A stretch of 64,000 nucleotides of DNA, from positions 153,439,900 through 153,503,899 of the forward strand of contig OY757013.1 in assembly GCA_963580285.1 (NCBI GenBank). Direction: 5' to 3'. This document shows, in pieces, positions 1-11,124 of this stretch. Position numbers and translations under genes: made by a program. Under the pieces are notes generated by a model. The model saw only the letters and a list, made by a program, of their open reading frames with translations. It was not told the origin of the DNA and searched no databases. This DNA is from Lucinisca nassula (Eukaryota; Mollusca; Bivalvia; Lucinida; Lucinidae). Numbering within the stretch: position 1 is the first letter of the stretch; every line of letters begins with the position of its first letter.

Positions 1-45
1 ACGATCGCTAATAAACCATTGTTTTAATCATGTAATGTAATCACT

Positions 46-287
46 CAGATCCAATTCCTGTGACAAATGGTGTCAAGCAAGGTTGTGTAATAGCCCTAAC
101 ACTCTTCAGCATGATGTTCGCTTCCATGCACAAAGATGTTTTCCAGGAGGGTGACAATGGTATACCGATTAGGTATCGTTTTGATGGGAAGCTTTTCAAT
201 CTCGGAAGGTTGCAAGCCAAATCAAAGATGCAAACAGAGGTGCCAGATGAGTTCCTCATTGGGGATGACATGGCAAAAGGTGCATAA
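46..287 (+). pseudogene. Non-LTR reverse transcriptase fragment (RTE/CR1-like)
   Basis: The frame reads through a typical LINE reverse transcriptase block, VTNGVKQGC followed by TLFSMMF, then RYRFDGKLFNL and RLQAKSKMQTEV, and it stops just after GDD where intact enzymes have F/YADD. Both ends of the RT domain are missing, so this is a dead internal fragment cut by the window edge on the left and by other repeats on the right. The family is inferred from motif style only. Confidence 0.75.
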
Positions 288-364
288 TTACTGCCCCTTT
301 TGAGTATGTGTAATGTACATCTGAGAGTAATGGTCAAATGTGTCCGATCGCAGTAGTTGTATTT

Positions 365-634
365 AAGGCAGTTCAACGGCCCAGTCAACACTATTTAGGT
401 CATTTTTTCCGAACAGTTAACCTATCCGCACTTTTACTATGCAGGCTTATATGTAAGCGGTTACTCTTCTTGAATCAGCGGAATGGTGACAATGAGGGAG
501 AGAATGGCCGTAGAAAAGATTTCATTATCAATCTCCACGACAGAGTGTTGCCGACCCCGACACGTATCGAATCCACGTCCTCCTGATCACCAGTCAGACG
601 CACATGCACATACGACTGAGCTCCCGAGGCCGGC
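365..634 (-). mobile_element. SINE1, tRNA-derived SINE copy
   Basis: Read on the minus strand, the copy starts with a tRNA-like head (GCCGGCCTCGG then AGCTCAGTCG, a GATTCGATACG B box) and continues through the family body (CTGATTCAAGAAG, GTGTGGATAGGTTAAC) to a GGGCCGTTGAAC end. It matches the full-length SINE1 at 50903-51220. Its 5' head directly abuts a GATA microsatellite. Confidence 0.8.
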
Positions 635-642
635 CAATCGCA

Positions 643-643
643 G

Positions 644-717
<74 letters not shown>
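643..717. repeat. (GATA)n microsatellite
   Basis: About 18 uninterrupted GATA units. The same motif forms the 3' tail of LINE-A elsewhere in the window, so it may be a tail remnant. Open frames of the YLSI type across it are artefacts. Confidence 0.95.
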
Positions 718-718
<1 letters not shown>

Positions 719-784
719 GATATTATATATAAAAAATCAGCATGATTTGTTTGTGAATAACTCAGTAGGTGATGTAAAGGCAAA

Positions 785-965
785 TCCAAGAGGTTCTTCT
801 GTCGCGGTTTATTTTTGTTATGGTTTGTCTTTGGATGTTTGTGTCGCTTATATTATTTTATTGTGGATGACCTGTTGGCCGTTTTGTGGGGTGTGTGTTG
901 GGGGGGGGGGGGGTGTGTCCTTTTGGCTTTCCGCTATTGGTGTTTCCCTCTATTTCCTACATATA
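785..965. repeat. Dispersed repeat R2, also at 63035-63200
   Basis: The stretch around GGTTCTTCTGTCGCGG to CCTTTTGGCTTTCCGCTATT recurs near the right end of the window. It contains a run of about 14 G near 900. I cannot assign it to a family; it may be LINE untranslated sequence. Confidence 0.6.
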
Positions 966-984
966 TATCAATAGTCAGAAGAAA

Positions 985-2965
985 GACAGACAAGGTATCC
1001 CACCCCTTAATAAAAGAGGAGGGAGCGGGGTTGCTGAATCAGACTCTGAAAGGGCAGGGGAACTAGTTGGTCAATTCAATGATGCGTTTAATAAAACTGA
1101 GTTCACGGAGGTTCCATTGACAAGAAGATCGGCCCCATTTATGGATACTATTGTTGTGTCATCGGCAGGAGCGATCAAGTTACTTAAAGGCTTAAGCCCC
1201 ACTAAAGCTTTAGGACCTGAAGAGTTAGATCCAGTTTTTGTCCACCTGTTTTAACAGTCTCTTGATACGGGTGAAATCCCCAAAGAACTTAGCGAACATT
1301 TGCCCACTCTTCAAACAAGGATATAGGGCTCTTAATCATAATTATCGCCCTATGTCTCTGACTTGTGTTCTGTGTTAATTGCTTGACCATATAGTCTGCT
1401 CAAACATTAAGGACCACTTGGATTGTCGGAAAGATAACATGCATTAAGGAACGGGCATAGTTGTGAAACTCAGTTGAGAACAACTATTAATGATTGGGCA
1501 AAAATCTTGGACAAAGGGGGACAGGTTGACACATTTATTCTGGACTTCGAGAAAGCCACATGAAATACTTAAATCTTAAGTTATTTGTTTATCGCATTCG
1601 GGGAAATACTCTCATATGGATAGATTCCTTTCTTTGCTACAGAAAATCGCGTTGTTGTTAATGGTGAATCTTCAGAGTGGGCACCAGTTTTGTCTGGAGT
1701 CACACAAGGAACTGTTCTTGGTCCACTGTTTTTCTCCCCGTACATCAATTATGTTTCCACTGACACTGACTTAGCAACAAGTACTATAAAAGGGTTATCC
1801 TTTGGAAGCAAGGAATACACCACAGAACTGAAAAATAAGGAGTGTACGTGTTTTCTGGGCCAGACTACCTAGTTTCGGCCAATTAGGCCTCAACAGTGAC
1901 CCTCAGATATTTTCAAAATTCCACAATGGAACCAATGATCCCAAAGGACAAGTAAATATAATCTACACTATGATGTAGGGCAGGGAGACGTTTTACCGCC
2001 GCCACACATTCTCACACACCAGCTGTAGTGAAGTTAAATATGTACTATAAAAGAGTTATCCTTTGGAAGCAAGGAATACACCGACTTTTCGCAGACGATT
2101 GGGTTTGCTACCAAGAAATTAGAGATCCAGATGATTCACTGAAACTTCAGAATGATATAGATAGATTAGGATGTTGGGCCCGAAAATGGGACATGAGATT
2201 TCAGCCCGTTAAATGCAATATTATGCATATAACTAGGAAGAGAATAAATAATATTGAGGCTTCTTACACCTCAGAGAAAACAGTCCTCGAAAACGTGGAT
2301 TCCATTAAATACCTTGGTGTGAGACTCACACACAATTTGAGATTGAATACACATATAAGCAACATGTGTACTAAGGCAAATAGAGTGCTTGGTTTCCTGA
2401 GGCGAAATCTTCATCAGTGTCCACATGATGTAAAAGAGGTAGCTTATAAAGTTCTTGTTCACCCAATCTTGGAATATGGTAGTTGTATCTGGGACCCTAG
2501 CGGAGTGGTCCTTAATGAAGCAATTGAAAACGTTCAGAATAGAGCTGCTAGATTTGTAACAAGCAATTACTGCTTTGAAACTGGGAGCATGACTGGACTA
2601 CTAGGAAAATTAAGATGAGAGGTTCTCAAGAACAAGAGAAAACAGTAGGCTCATACTTCTATACAAAGGTCTAAGAGGTGCTGCCAGCATTCCAACAGAT
2701 GACCTTGTTCCCGAAGCTAGGCACTGTAGAAATCATCATTCATTGGAGTTTCAGACCCTTATTACAAAAACTGACATTTATAAAGAGTTATACTTCCCCC
2801 CGAACCATTAGAGATTAGAATGCCCTTCCCGATTCGATTAGTTCAGCAGCTGAATTGTGTATCTAAGTTTACCTCTTTAATGAGAGCTAGGGACTAACTT
2901 CCCATCACAGGTCCTGGTGTATGAATGTCATATGACGTGTCACCAGTAACATTTCTGATTCTGAA
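985..2965 (+). pseudogene. LINE-B: degenerate CR1-like non-LTR retrotransposon (RT region)
   Basis: Pieces in several frames follow the order of a CR1/Jockey-type reverse transcriptase: a thumb-leading segment (LLKGLSPTKALGPEELDP), ANICPLFKQG, NYRPMSLTCVLC, SGVTQGTVLGPLFF, LFADDW, then the C-terminal part (KYLGVRLTHN, LGFLRRNL, EYGSCIWDP, NVQNRAARFV). Stops and frameshifts separate them, so it is not functional. Between the TQG and FADD motifs about 260 bases intervene, bracketed by direct repeats near 1781 and 2043. The 3' end (TGACGTGTCACCAGTAAC, then TTCTGATTCTGAATAAAG) recurs at several places in the window. No endonuclease domain is visible, so the copy is 5' truncated. Confidence 0.85.
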
Positions 2966-3379
2966 TAAAGGAGTAGCCATTCCTATTCGCCGTACACTTT
3001 TTTGACTATATTCCGTACAGCTATCTGGTTGTAAACAACTAAACGCCGTACACATGGGTTTTTAGTTTTTAAGAGATACGCTTAGTGCATGATTAAACCA
3101 TGACCAGAGAAAGTTGTCATTTACTACCCATTATAAACGGAAACAGGTAAAAGAAAGTTTAAGCGGAAATAAATCAAGAAATTATAAAATCTGAAACCGA
3201 TGCTCGAAAAAGCTGGTCTTCACTCTGTACCAAGCATCGATAAACTTGTGTTCTTGACTTTAAATCGAAACATACAGCTTCGAAAAACGCATACAATGTT
3301 GCAGAAATCCCTCTGTTATTTCAAGGAAATCATTTTACCCTGCACTTGCAGAAAATAGATCAGGAATAAAGGCTACACT
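2966..3379. other. No recognisable feature
   Basis: AT-rich sequence without a supported frame, repeat or RNA gene. It contains three CCGTACA words around 2990-3050 that I cannot interpret. Confidence 0.4.
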
Positions 3380-3382
3380 CAC

Positions 3383-3480
3383 CGTGCTCCATGTCTACTT
3401 TCGCATTGTATCGATTCACCGGGATTCTATTTCCGGTGTCGATGATAGACGGTGTATACGAGAAAGGTTTTTAAAACAGC
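3383..3480 (-). other. Possible first exon of an unknown host gene
   Basis: On the minus strand a short ATG frame (ATGGAGCACG, start at 3392) ends exactly at a strong splice donor, G|GTGAGT. It is preceded by a non-repetitive GC-richer stretch containing two CCGG/ETS-like words (CACCGGAAAT). The region is not shared with other repeats I recognise. No downstream exon can be placed inside the window, because transcription would leave it after 3.4 kb. This is a weak prediction from splice signal and composition only. Confidence 0.2.
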
Positions 3481-3524
3481 TTAAGTATTTTTACAGGATT
3501 TTATTGCTAATACTTACTCCATCA

Positions 3525-3730
3525 AAAGGTATTCAAGATATAAGGCAAAAACACTGAACCATGAAATACAGGTCACACTGACCTAGATATATTTTAAGGT
3601 CAATCATCAGTTCATATGGAACTACTATCCCACGTATGACATTTCTTCAACAAGTATAGTCTTCAAGATATTAGATTCACTGGACCGTGAAATGTAGGTC
3701 ACCGTGACCTTCACACTTTTACACTTGACC
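3525..3730. repeat. Two-unit repeat carrying palindromic AGGTCAnnnTGACCT sites
   Basis: Two related units share TTCAAGATAT and a CNGTGAAAT..AGGTCA core. Each carries a perfect oestrogen-response-type palindrome: 3570-3584 with spacer CAC and 3696-3710 with spacer CCG. I infer a tandem repeat family of the same general type as those to the right. Confidence 0.6.
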
Positions 3731-4267
3731 AAATGTCACATCGTTGGCTGATGTATAACCCATTATGTCTACAACATCATATATTACAAAGGTGTCCTAT
3801 GTTTTTACCCCTAGCCCCACCCCATGGCATGAACCCAGGGGCGTGTGTGTGTTTTTTTTAATCTCAACCCTCCCAGGTAACCAAGTTCTAAATATGAATG
3901 CCCTGTGATAAGTGACTCTCCAGATATAAGCAGTTGAAAAACTGAACACAATGTGACAGGAATGAAAACATGAATGCGGACTGCATACAAAAACTTCCCT
4001 TATACTTTGTACACGTGAGCTAAAGATACTCAAGCTATTGTTCACAAATGGCCAAAACCCTTTGCTGCCAACTCACAAGAACCATAACTTGGTCAAAGGT
4101 TCATGGATTTTGATCATTAACAATTGCTACCCTATACTGACATTAAATGTACATGCATCCATGAAAAATTTTCTCATTATCGATCAGAAATGATGTGAAT
4201 GGACAGACAGACACCAGAAGGATATGCTAATACCTCATTTAATGTAACAAATGGTTTCAGTTAGCTC

Positions 4268-5293
4268 ACAACAAGAGGGCCCAGGGGCCCACGTGAATAT
4301 CACTTTTAGTTTATTCTATTTTTAGCCATGGTGGCCATCTTGTTCGTCAGAGAGGACCGAACTTAGCTGTTTTTGTAGGGAGTCACCAAGGCAACATTCC
4401 TGTGACGTATGAATCAAATTGGCCCAATGGTTTAGAAGTTGGCATAGGAAGCAAAATTTACGATGTTTTTCTATTTTTAGCTCTGGTGGCCATTATGTTC
4501 GTTTGAAGCCAAGTTAAGATGTTTTCCTATTTTTAGCTCTGGCGGTCATTCTGTTCATCAGAGCCGGATCATTTTAGCTATTTAGGTAGAGGGTCAGCTG
4601 AGCAACATTCCTATGAAGTTGAATGAAATTGGTCCAAGGGTACAGGAGTTGTCGTTTTAAGTTTTTTTCTACTTTAAGCTCTGGCCAACCATCTTGTTCG
4701 TCAGAGTGGAACAATTTTAGCTATTTTGGTATGGAGTCACCTACATAGCATTCCTGTGAAGTTTAAATCAAATTAGCCCAAAGGTTCAGAAGTTCGCGTT
4801 TGATGCAAATTTACGATGTTTTCTATTTTTAGCTATGGTGGCCATTTTTCTCAGCAGAGCGGCATCGTTTTAGCTATCATCTGAGCAACATTCCTATGAA
4901 GTTGAAAGAAATTGGTCCAAGGGTACAGGAGGAGTTGTCGTTTGAAGATATTTTTCTATTTTTAGCTCTGGTGGCCATCTTGTTGAGAGTTACCTAAGCA
5001 ACATTCCTATGAAGTTTGAATGAAATTGGCCCAAGTGTACAGGAGTTGTCGTTTGAAGATATTTTTCTATTTTTAGCTCTGGTGGCCATCTTGTTTATCA
5101 GAGCGGAACGATTTTAGATATTTTGGTAGGGAGCCACCCAGGGAACATTCTTGTGAAGTTTTAATCAAATTGGCCCAAGGGTTTAGGAGGAGTTGGCATT
5201 TAAAGCAAATTGTTCACGACGCACACCGCACGACGGACATTGACCGATCACAATAGCTCACCATGAGCAGTTTGTGCTCAGGTGAGCTAAAAA
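4268..5293 (+). mobile_element. Pearl/DINE-like element with about six internal tandem units
   Basis: The left end has AACAAGAGGGCCC with a short GGGCCC hairpin. The right end has the hairpin AGCTCACCATGAGCA...TGCTCAGGTGAGCT followed by AAAAA. Between them, units of about 110-170 bp repeat (TCTATTTTTAGCTCTGGTGG, GTTCGTCAGAGCGGA, AGCAACATTCCTATGAAGTT, ATTGGCCCAAGGG). The same end signatures recur elsewhere. Known bivalve elements of this build (Pearl, now linked with Helentron-associated DINE-like elements) suggest the class; that assignment is inference. Confidence 0.65.
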
Positions 5294-5516
5294 TAGCAAA
5301 CAATGCAATAAGTTGAAAACCTCTAGTGGTATTGGATGTGGCTTAATATACCCGGCAAAAAAGTTCTGCACAACTGGAGTTTTTGCCAATTTATTTTACT
5401 CACATGTAGTATCTGTTTACGTATTACATACCAGCTTTTAGCTTACCCTTTTGGAAACAGTTTGCTTTAAACAGAATCAAAATCACACAAAAAATGATGG
5501 AGATTTTGGCTTGACA

Positions 5517-7043
5517 AGGCACCAGGGGTCGGCAGTCAAAAATGACAAAATTATCAATTTTCATTGCGATCGTTTATTACCTGTCCGTCTGTTGACTTAA
5601 GATGTTTAAACGCGTATAGAACGAAAGGCATTATTTTAATGGGTCTTTGGTTAATTTTGGTAAAATGCTGCTCTTGTGGTTGCTGCTACTGCTGCTGCAG
5701 ACGTTGGCTTGTGATGTTCTGTTACCTGGCTTTTGTAATATTGGTGCTGCATGCAATTTTAAGTGAACATTTCTGTCAAAACTCACCATCAAATTTCTTA
5801 TCCAATAATATGCATGGAATTAAAAGTGCTCACCAGGCTACATATCCAACTGCATATTTTGCATGATTTTTTAAAGATGTTCATCATTTCATTAAATCAA
5901 TTTTAAGTGCCCATTATTAAGCGTTTGATTACAACAATGGCAAATGCTAGCCCTTGCCGAGCTTTGAGAAAGCTAACTGATGAAGAAAGAGCCCAGCTGC
6001 TTGGGCGTTTAGAGGTGGGGGCTCATCCGCAGGATTTTGCTAATCAGTTCAACGTGCATCGCAGCACTATTGTCCGCATTCATCAGTGTCATCAAGCAAC
6101 GGGGGCTATTTCTGACCGACCCAGATCCGGACGACCGAGAGTTACCACCCATCATGAAGACCGATACATTGCGGTAACTGTAGCAAGGTGGCGTTTTGTT
6201 GATGGTCCCAGTCTGGAGAGAATGTTGAGACAACAACGGAGGCCTGGTGCACGTCGAACCTCGGTGCAGACAGTCAGGAACAGAGTTCGAGCCTCGGGGG
6301 TTCACATCCAGAAAACTGGCTAGGAAGCCCCAGCTTTCTCAACGGAACAGGGCTCTACGGCGCCAGTTTTGTGCACAACATGGCAGATGGAACCCACTGC
6401 AGTGGTCGGCAGTTTTATTTCCGACGAGTCGAGATTTTGTCTTCGGAAGATTGATGGTCGGATCAGAGTTTGGTGTCGCACTGGGGAGAGGCACCTTGAG
6501 CCTAATGTCCTACCAACAACAGCTAACAACGGTGGCTGTGTAATGGTTTGGCAGGTATCAGTTCTAATGGCAGAACTGCCCTTGTCGTATTGCCCGGAAA
6601 CTTGAATGGTCGTCGGTACATTGACGAAATTCTAAGACCTCATGTTGTACCGTATCTCAGACAGATGAACTCCATCTTCCAGGACAACAATGTGAGCCCA
6701 CATCATGCCAGGATTGTCGATGCTTTCCTGCAGCAGAATGGTGTGCACAGACTTGAGTGGCCACCGATGTCCCCTGACTTGGCGTGCATTGAACATTTGT
6801 GGGATATTCTTGGTCGGGCTGCAAACGGCTCAATCAACACACAAGACTTCCCGACTTGCAGAGACTTCTACTCCGAGAATGGGCTGCGATTCCTCAGCAT
6901 CATATACAGAGACTGGTGAATTCCATGAGAAGGAGACTTGACGAGTGTCGTGTGAATCGTGGTGGCTATACCCATTATTGATTATTGAGTTACAGTTCAG
7001 AAACTGTGATTTTGTCATTTTTGACAACCTACCCCATGTGCCT
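5517..7043 (+). mobile_element. Tc1/mariner element, inactivated, with inverted terminal repeats
   Basis: Near-identical inverted repeats bracket the transposase: 5517-5553 and 7005-7043 share GGCAC..GGGGT.GG and GTCAAAAATGACAAAAT. The internal gene is broken (see the transposase entry). The outermost bases and the TA target duplication are not clear, so the limits may be off by a few tens of bases. Confidence 0.75.
5907..6960 (+). pseudogene. Tc1-like transposase, frameshifted
   Basis: The N-terminal part reads as a paired-type DNA-binding region: LTDEERAQLLGRLEVG, FNVHRSTIVRI, and the GRPR-type hook at DRPRSGRPRVT. The catalytic part follows in other frames: DESRFCL (first Asp), DNNVSPHHAR (second Asp) and SPDLACIEHLWD (Glu). 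By my count 35 residues separate the second Asp from the Glu, one more than the usual DD34E, because of one extra residue in DNNVSPHHAR. Frame breaks near 6310 (including an in-frame TAG at 6321), 6410 and 6550 make it non-functional. The start used is the ATG at 5907; an alternative is the Met at 5937. Confidence 0.88.
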
Positions 7044-7374
7044 TCGGAGAAGTGACTATTTTCAATGTTCAAAGAGCAATGGCTCCAAAAGAAAGTAATT
7101 TAAAACCAGAATTAAAATTCTCATTTTCAGTTTTTGGGGGCCGGTGCCCTTTAAAACAAAGCGAAGGTCTTCAATATCTAGGCAAATCTTTGGTCAGCTG
7201 AAATGATATTTTGTACCAAGTTAGACCACATTTCATTGATGTGTTCATGAGATTGGGTGCAGAGAAGCCATCTTTGGCCCAAAATTGACAGTTTTTGAGG
7301 GCCCGTGCCCTTGAAAACAAGCAAATTCCATAGGGAATTTATGTCCCCCGCCTTATTTTCATTAACCAGGCAAC

Positions 7375-7570
7375 CATTGGTATCACTTAACGCGGGTTCG
7401 ATACCTACAAGGTTGGGCAACATTCCTTCAAAAAGAGTGAATGTTCATGAAATCTTTTCTACGATCATTCTCTCCCTTCAACTGATTCAAGAAGGGCAGT
7501 CGTCAGTTTTTGGCGAAAGAATGAGCTATGTACTGGTTAAATCACTTACATATAAGCACTCACAATGTTC
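7375..7570 (+). mobile_element. SINE1 copy, 5' and 3' incomplete
   Basis: A B-box-like GGTTCGATACC at about 7387, then the family body (GGCAACATTC, TGAAATCTTTTCTACG, CTGATTCAAGAAGGGCAGT, GTACTGGTTAA) matches 50958-51115. The A-box side and the AAACAAAC tail are absent. Confidence 0.75.
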
Positions 7571-7599
7571 CTACTACATATACAGTTTCATATAATAGA

Positions 7600-8620
7600 T
7601 GTGAAAAAAATAAAAAAATCTAAGTTAAACATGTGAAAAAAGTGAAAAAAATTATTTTAAGATTCTGTAAAAAGCACATGCATATCTTCAGACCATAATT
7701 CAAGCAACTTTTAAGTTTTGGAAGGATTGGTATTAAACTGTAGGAGGAGTTGCGCTCACAAGGTACCGACTACATTATACTCTTTCATAGATTTGATGCA
7801 TGAAAAACATCTAATTTAAAAATGTGAAAAAAGTGTAAAAAAAAAATTAAAGAATTCTAAAAAAAGCATATGCACAACTTCAAACCATGATAAAGACACC
7901 TGTAAAATTTCAGAAAGATCAGTATAAAACTGTAGGAGGAGTTGCGCTCACAAGCTACCTACTATGAATTCGGAACCATGTCAAAAAAGTCTAAGTTAAA
8001 CATGTGAAAAAAGTGAACAAAAATTAATTAAAGAATTCTTAAAAAAAAGCATATGCACAACTTCAAACTATGTTAAAGACACCTGTAAAATTTCAGAAGG
8101 ATCGGTATAAAACTGTAGGAGGAGTTGCGCTCACAAAGTACCTACTACATTATACTCTTTCATAGAATTGATGCATGAAAAAAGTCTTAAGTTAAAAATG
8201 TGAAAAAAATGAAAAAAAAAGACTAATTAAAGAATTTTGTAAAAGCATATGCACAACTTCAAACCATGATAAAGACACCTGTAAAATTTCAGAAAGATCG
8301 GTAAAAAACTGTAGGAGGAGTTGCGCTCACAAGGTACCTACTATGAATTCGGAACCATGCAAAAAGTCAAGTTAAAAATGTGAAAAAAATTAATTCAAGG
8401 ATACTGAAAAAAGCACATGCACAACTTCAAACCATGATAAAGACACCTGTAAAATTTCAGAAGGATCGGTTTAAAACTGTAGGAGGAGTTGCGCTCACAA
8501 GGTACCTACTACAAGCTCGGAACCACGCATCACGGACCACGCCCCACGGAAAGCCGAATACTATATCCCCTCGCTTTTCTTCGAAAAGGCGGGGGACAAT
8601 AAGGTCAAAGTCATCATTAT
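7600..8620. repeat. Tandem repeat, five units of about 150-200 bp
   Basis: Units share GCACAACTTCAAACCATGAT, AAAGACACCTGTAAAATTTC and CTGTAGGAGGAGTTGCGCTC, with A-rich linkers (GTGAAAAAAGTGAAAAAA). Cores fall near 7735, 7930, 8115, 8310 and 8480. The array ends in a CCCTCGCTTTTC/GAAAAGGCGGGGG hairpin at 8567-8598. Frames here are repeat-derived. Confidence 0.85.
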
Positions 8621-8689
8621 GGCTGTTTTCCCCATCCTAGTGATATAACCATGCAAGTTTGGTCAGAATCAACCATAAGGAGATAAAGT

Positions 8690-10345
8690 GCCTCAAACAG
8701 ACTAAATGTTCAAAGGGCAACAACTCCAAAAGTAGGAAACTCGAGTTACGGCCCATATGTTCTGCATGTCGTCTTATAGTGCTCTACATATCTGTTAACT
8801 TTCATGAAATATCTCAAATGGTATCAGAGTTATGGAGCGGACACAAAACGGACAGCAGCTATATTCAAAGTTCAAAGGGCAATAACTCCAAAATAGGAAA
8901 ATCAGAGTTCCGGTTGTTGCCTCATGGTGCTCTACAGATCTCTGAAGTTTCATGGAAATATCTCAAACGGTAACTAAGTTATGGAGCGGACACAAACTTA
9001 TGACAGAAATGGCTATGTTCAATGTTCAAGGGGCAATAACTCTGCAAGTAGGAAAGTCAGAGTTACGGTTCATATTCTGCACGTCGTCTCATGGTGCTCT
9101 AAATATCTGTGAAGTTTCATGGAACTAGAGAAAGCGACCAGTGGGTCACGTATACCCCCAGCCAGCGCCACCCTCTGATATATCTTTCAAGCTTGTATGT
9201 AATATGAATGAAGTGAAGAAGCTATATGAATCTATAAATGTGCTTGTAAAAGCTAAACCAAACATAAAATTTCTAAATGGACCAAGGGAGTGAGGGCATC
9301 AAAGTTACTGAAGGGGTGGGGGCATCAATGTTACTGAAGCAGCAGGGTGGGTAACCATCAATGAACAATTTTGGACTGGTATGCAACATCGATGCAAGTA
9401 TCAATTGAATTGTCTTAGAGTTTATAACATACAGGCATTTGTCATAAAACTTTAACCAAATATAAAATTTCTAAGTCTGTGACCTTGACCTCAAGGTCAC
9501 TGTGGGGTGTGTGACATGCATCAATGAAATCTTTAGACCAGTATGTAATTTCAGTGTAAGTATCAACTAAATCTATCAAAGGGTTCAGAAGATGCAATGT
9601 CTTAGAAATGTTAACGCAAAACTTTAACCATAAAATTTCTAAGTCTGTGACCTTGACCTCAAGGTCACTGTGTGACCTTGACCTCAAGGTCACTGTGGGG
9701 GTGTGACATGCATCAATGAAATCTTTAGACCAGTGTGTAACTTCAGTGTAAGTATCAACTAAATATATCATGGAAATATCTCAAACAGTATCGAAGTTAT
9801 GGAGTGGACATGAAACTATGACAAAAGTAGGAAAATCAGAGTTATGGTTCATATGTTCTGCACGTCGTCTTATAGTGCTCTACATATGTGAAGTTTCATG
9901 AAAATATCTCAAATGGTATCAGACTTATGGAGCGGTTACAAAACAGGTAGCAGCAGCTCTATTCAAAGGGCAATAACTCCAAAAGTAGGAAATTCAGAGT
10001 TACGGTTCATATGGTCTGCATGTCGTCTCATGGTGCTTTACATACCTGTGAAGTTTCATCGAAATACCTTTAATGATATCTAAGTTATGGAGCGGACACG
10101 AAACTATGACAGAAATGGCTATGTTCAAAGGGCAACAACTCCCAAAAGCGGGAAAATCAGAGGTACGGTTCTTATGTTCTGCACCTCGTCTCATAGTGCT
10201 CTACATATCTGATAAGTGTTGTGAAAATATCTCAAATGGTATTTCGTGTAAATATCTCAAACGGTATCAGTTATTGAGCGAACACGAAACTATGAGGTGC
10301 TGACAGATGGACGGACAGACACTCATAACATAATACCCCACCATT
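8690..10345. repeat. Tandem repeat, about 170 bp units, with embedded second family
   Basis: Units share CAAAGGGCAATAACTCC, AGAGTTACGGTTCATATG, GCACGTCGTCTCATGGTGCT, GTGAAGTTTCATG, ATATCTCAAACGGTATC and ATGGAGCGGACAC. They occur from 8700 to 9120 and again from 9770 to 10290, separated by the 9230-9770 block. The array ends with GGACGGACAGACAC and a CCCCACCATTTTTTAATGGGG hairpin-like stretch at 10336-10362. Confidence 0.85.
9230..9770. repeat. Repeat block with TGACCTTGACCTCAAGGTCA palindromes
   Basis: Two to three units share AAATTTCTAAGTCTGTGACC, CATGCATCAATGAAATC, TTTAGACCAGT and CAGTGTAAGTATCAACT. The perfect inverted repeat of TGACCTTGA with a 2-base spacer occurs at 9480-9499, 9648-9667 and 9673-9692. 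Confidence 0.75.
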
Positions 10346-10364
10346 TTTTAATGGGGGGGGGGGT

Positions 10365-10870
10365 CATAATGACACCCCCAATGCCTCCCATCAAATTTCA
10401 GATCAATGCGACTTTCAGTTCAGATATCCTTTGAAGAATTCCCAGATTGCCACTATGGAAGCGACCTTGGATATCAGGGCCCAGTTGTTCAAAGCATCGT
10501 TAGCTTAACGAGCTCGTTAGTGGTCATATTGTTAAGTGTTCTAGCAAGTACAATATCGTAAATTTTGGTATTTTTGCTGAAAAAAATGTGAGCAGCTTTT
10601 GCGTCTGCAAAAGCTGCTCACATTTTTTCAGCAAAAATTTCAGCATATTTGCCATATTTAATGATCAAAGTTTTAACGATACGTTAACTAACGACGTTGT
10701 TAGTTTTGAACAACTGGCCCCTGAACGAAACAATTTTAGCAATTCTGAATCTCCATGTTATCCTGATACTTCCCATCAAGTTTCAGCTCAGATTGGATCA
10801 GATGTCGTTTAAAGAATATCAAGATGTCTGCAAGGAACTGAACTATTTTAGCAATTCTGAAACTACAGTA
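10365..10870. repeat. Tandem-repeat family T6 units, interrupted by a MITE
   Basis: Units with GCCTCCCATCAAATTTCAG, TTCAGATATCCTTTGAAGAA and AATTTTAGCAATTCTGAATC. The same unit family forms 13890-15450. The MITE at 10477-10722 splits one unit. Confidence 0.7.
10477..10722. mobile_element. MITE-A copy 1 (TIR GGGGCCAGTTGTTCAAA)
   Basis: Terminal inverted repeats GGGCCCAGTTGTTCAAAGC and its complement bound the element. Its centre is a long near-perfect hairpin (10567-10636; arms TTTTGCTGAAAAAAATGTGA then GCAGCTTTTGC). No coding capacity. It sits inside a T6 tandem unit. Confidence 0.85.
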
Positions 10871-11124
10871 GAACTTCAATGGCTCGAACAACGATGGCTC
10901 GTTTACCATGGCTGAGTCAAACCCGTTCTTGAGCCCCTAGGGAAATCCTCTACATAAGAAATAGTGTGGATAACTAGAATTTGTTTTTCTACAAAAACAC
11001 AGATGTCTCCCCCGTTTTTGACCTCTAAGTATAACCTTGACATTGGAGGTATTGAGCCGGGTCTTGTGTGCAACACATCATCTAATGAAGATAAACATTT
11101 CTGAAAAGTAACTTTAAAAATGTT

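Noticed and set aside
5564..5866. Cysteine-rich 100-codon frame as a small secreted protein
   Set aside because: It lies between the Tc1 terminal repeat and the transposase, with no splice or promoter context; the Cys run comes from TGCTGC repeats.
6009..6305. Minus-strand frame opposite the transposase
   Set aside because: It is a shadow of the Tc1 coding strand.
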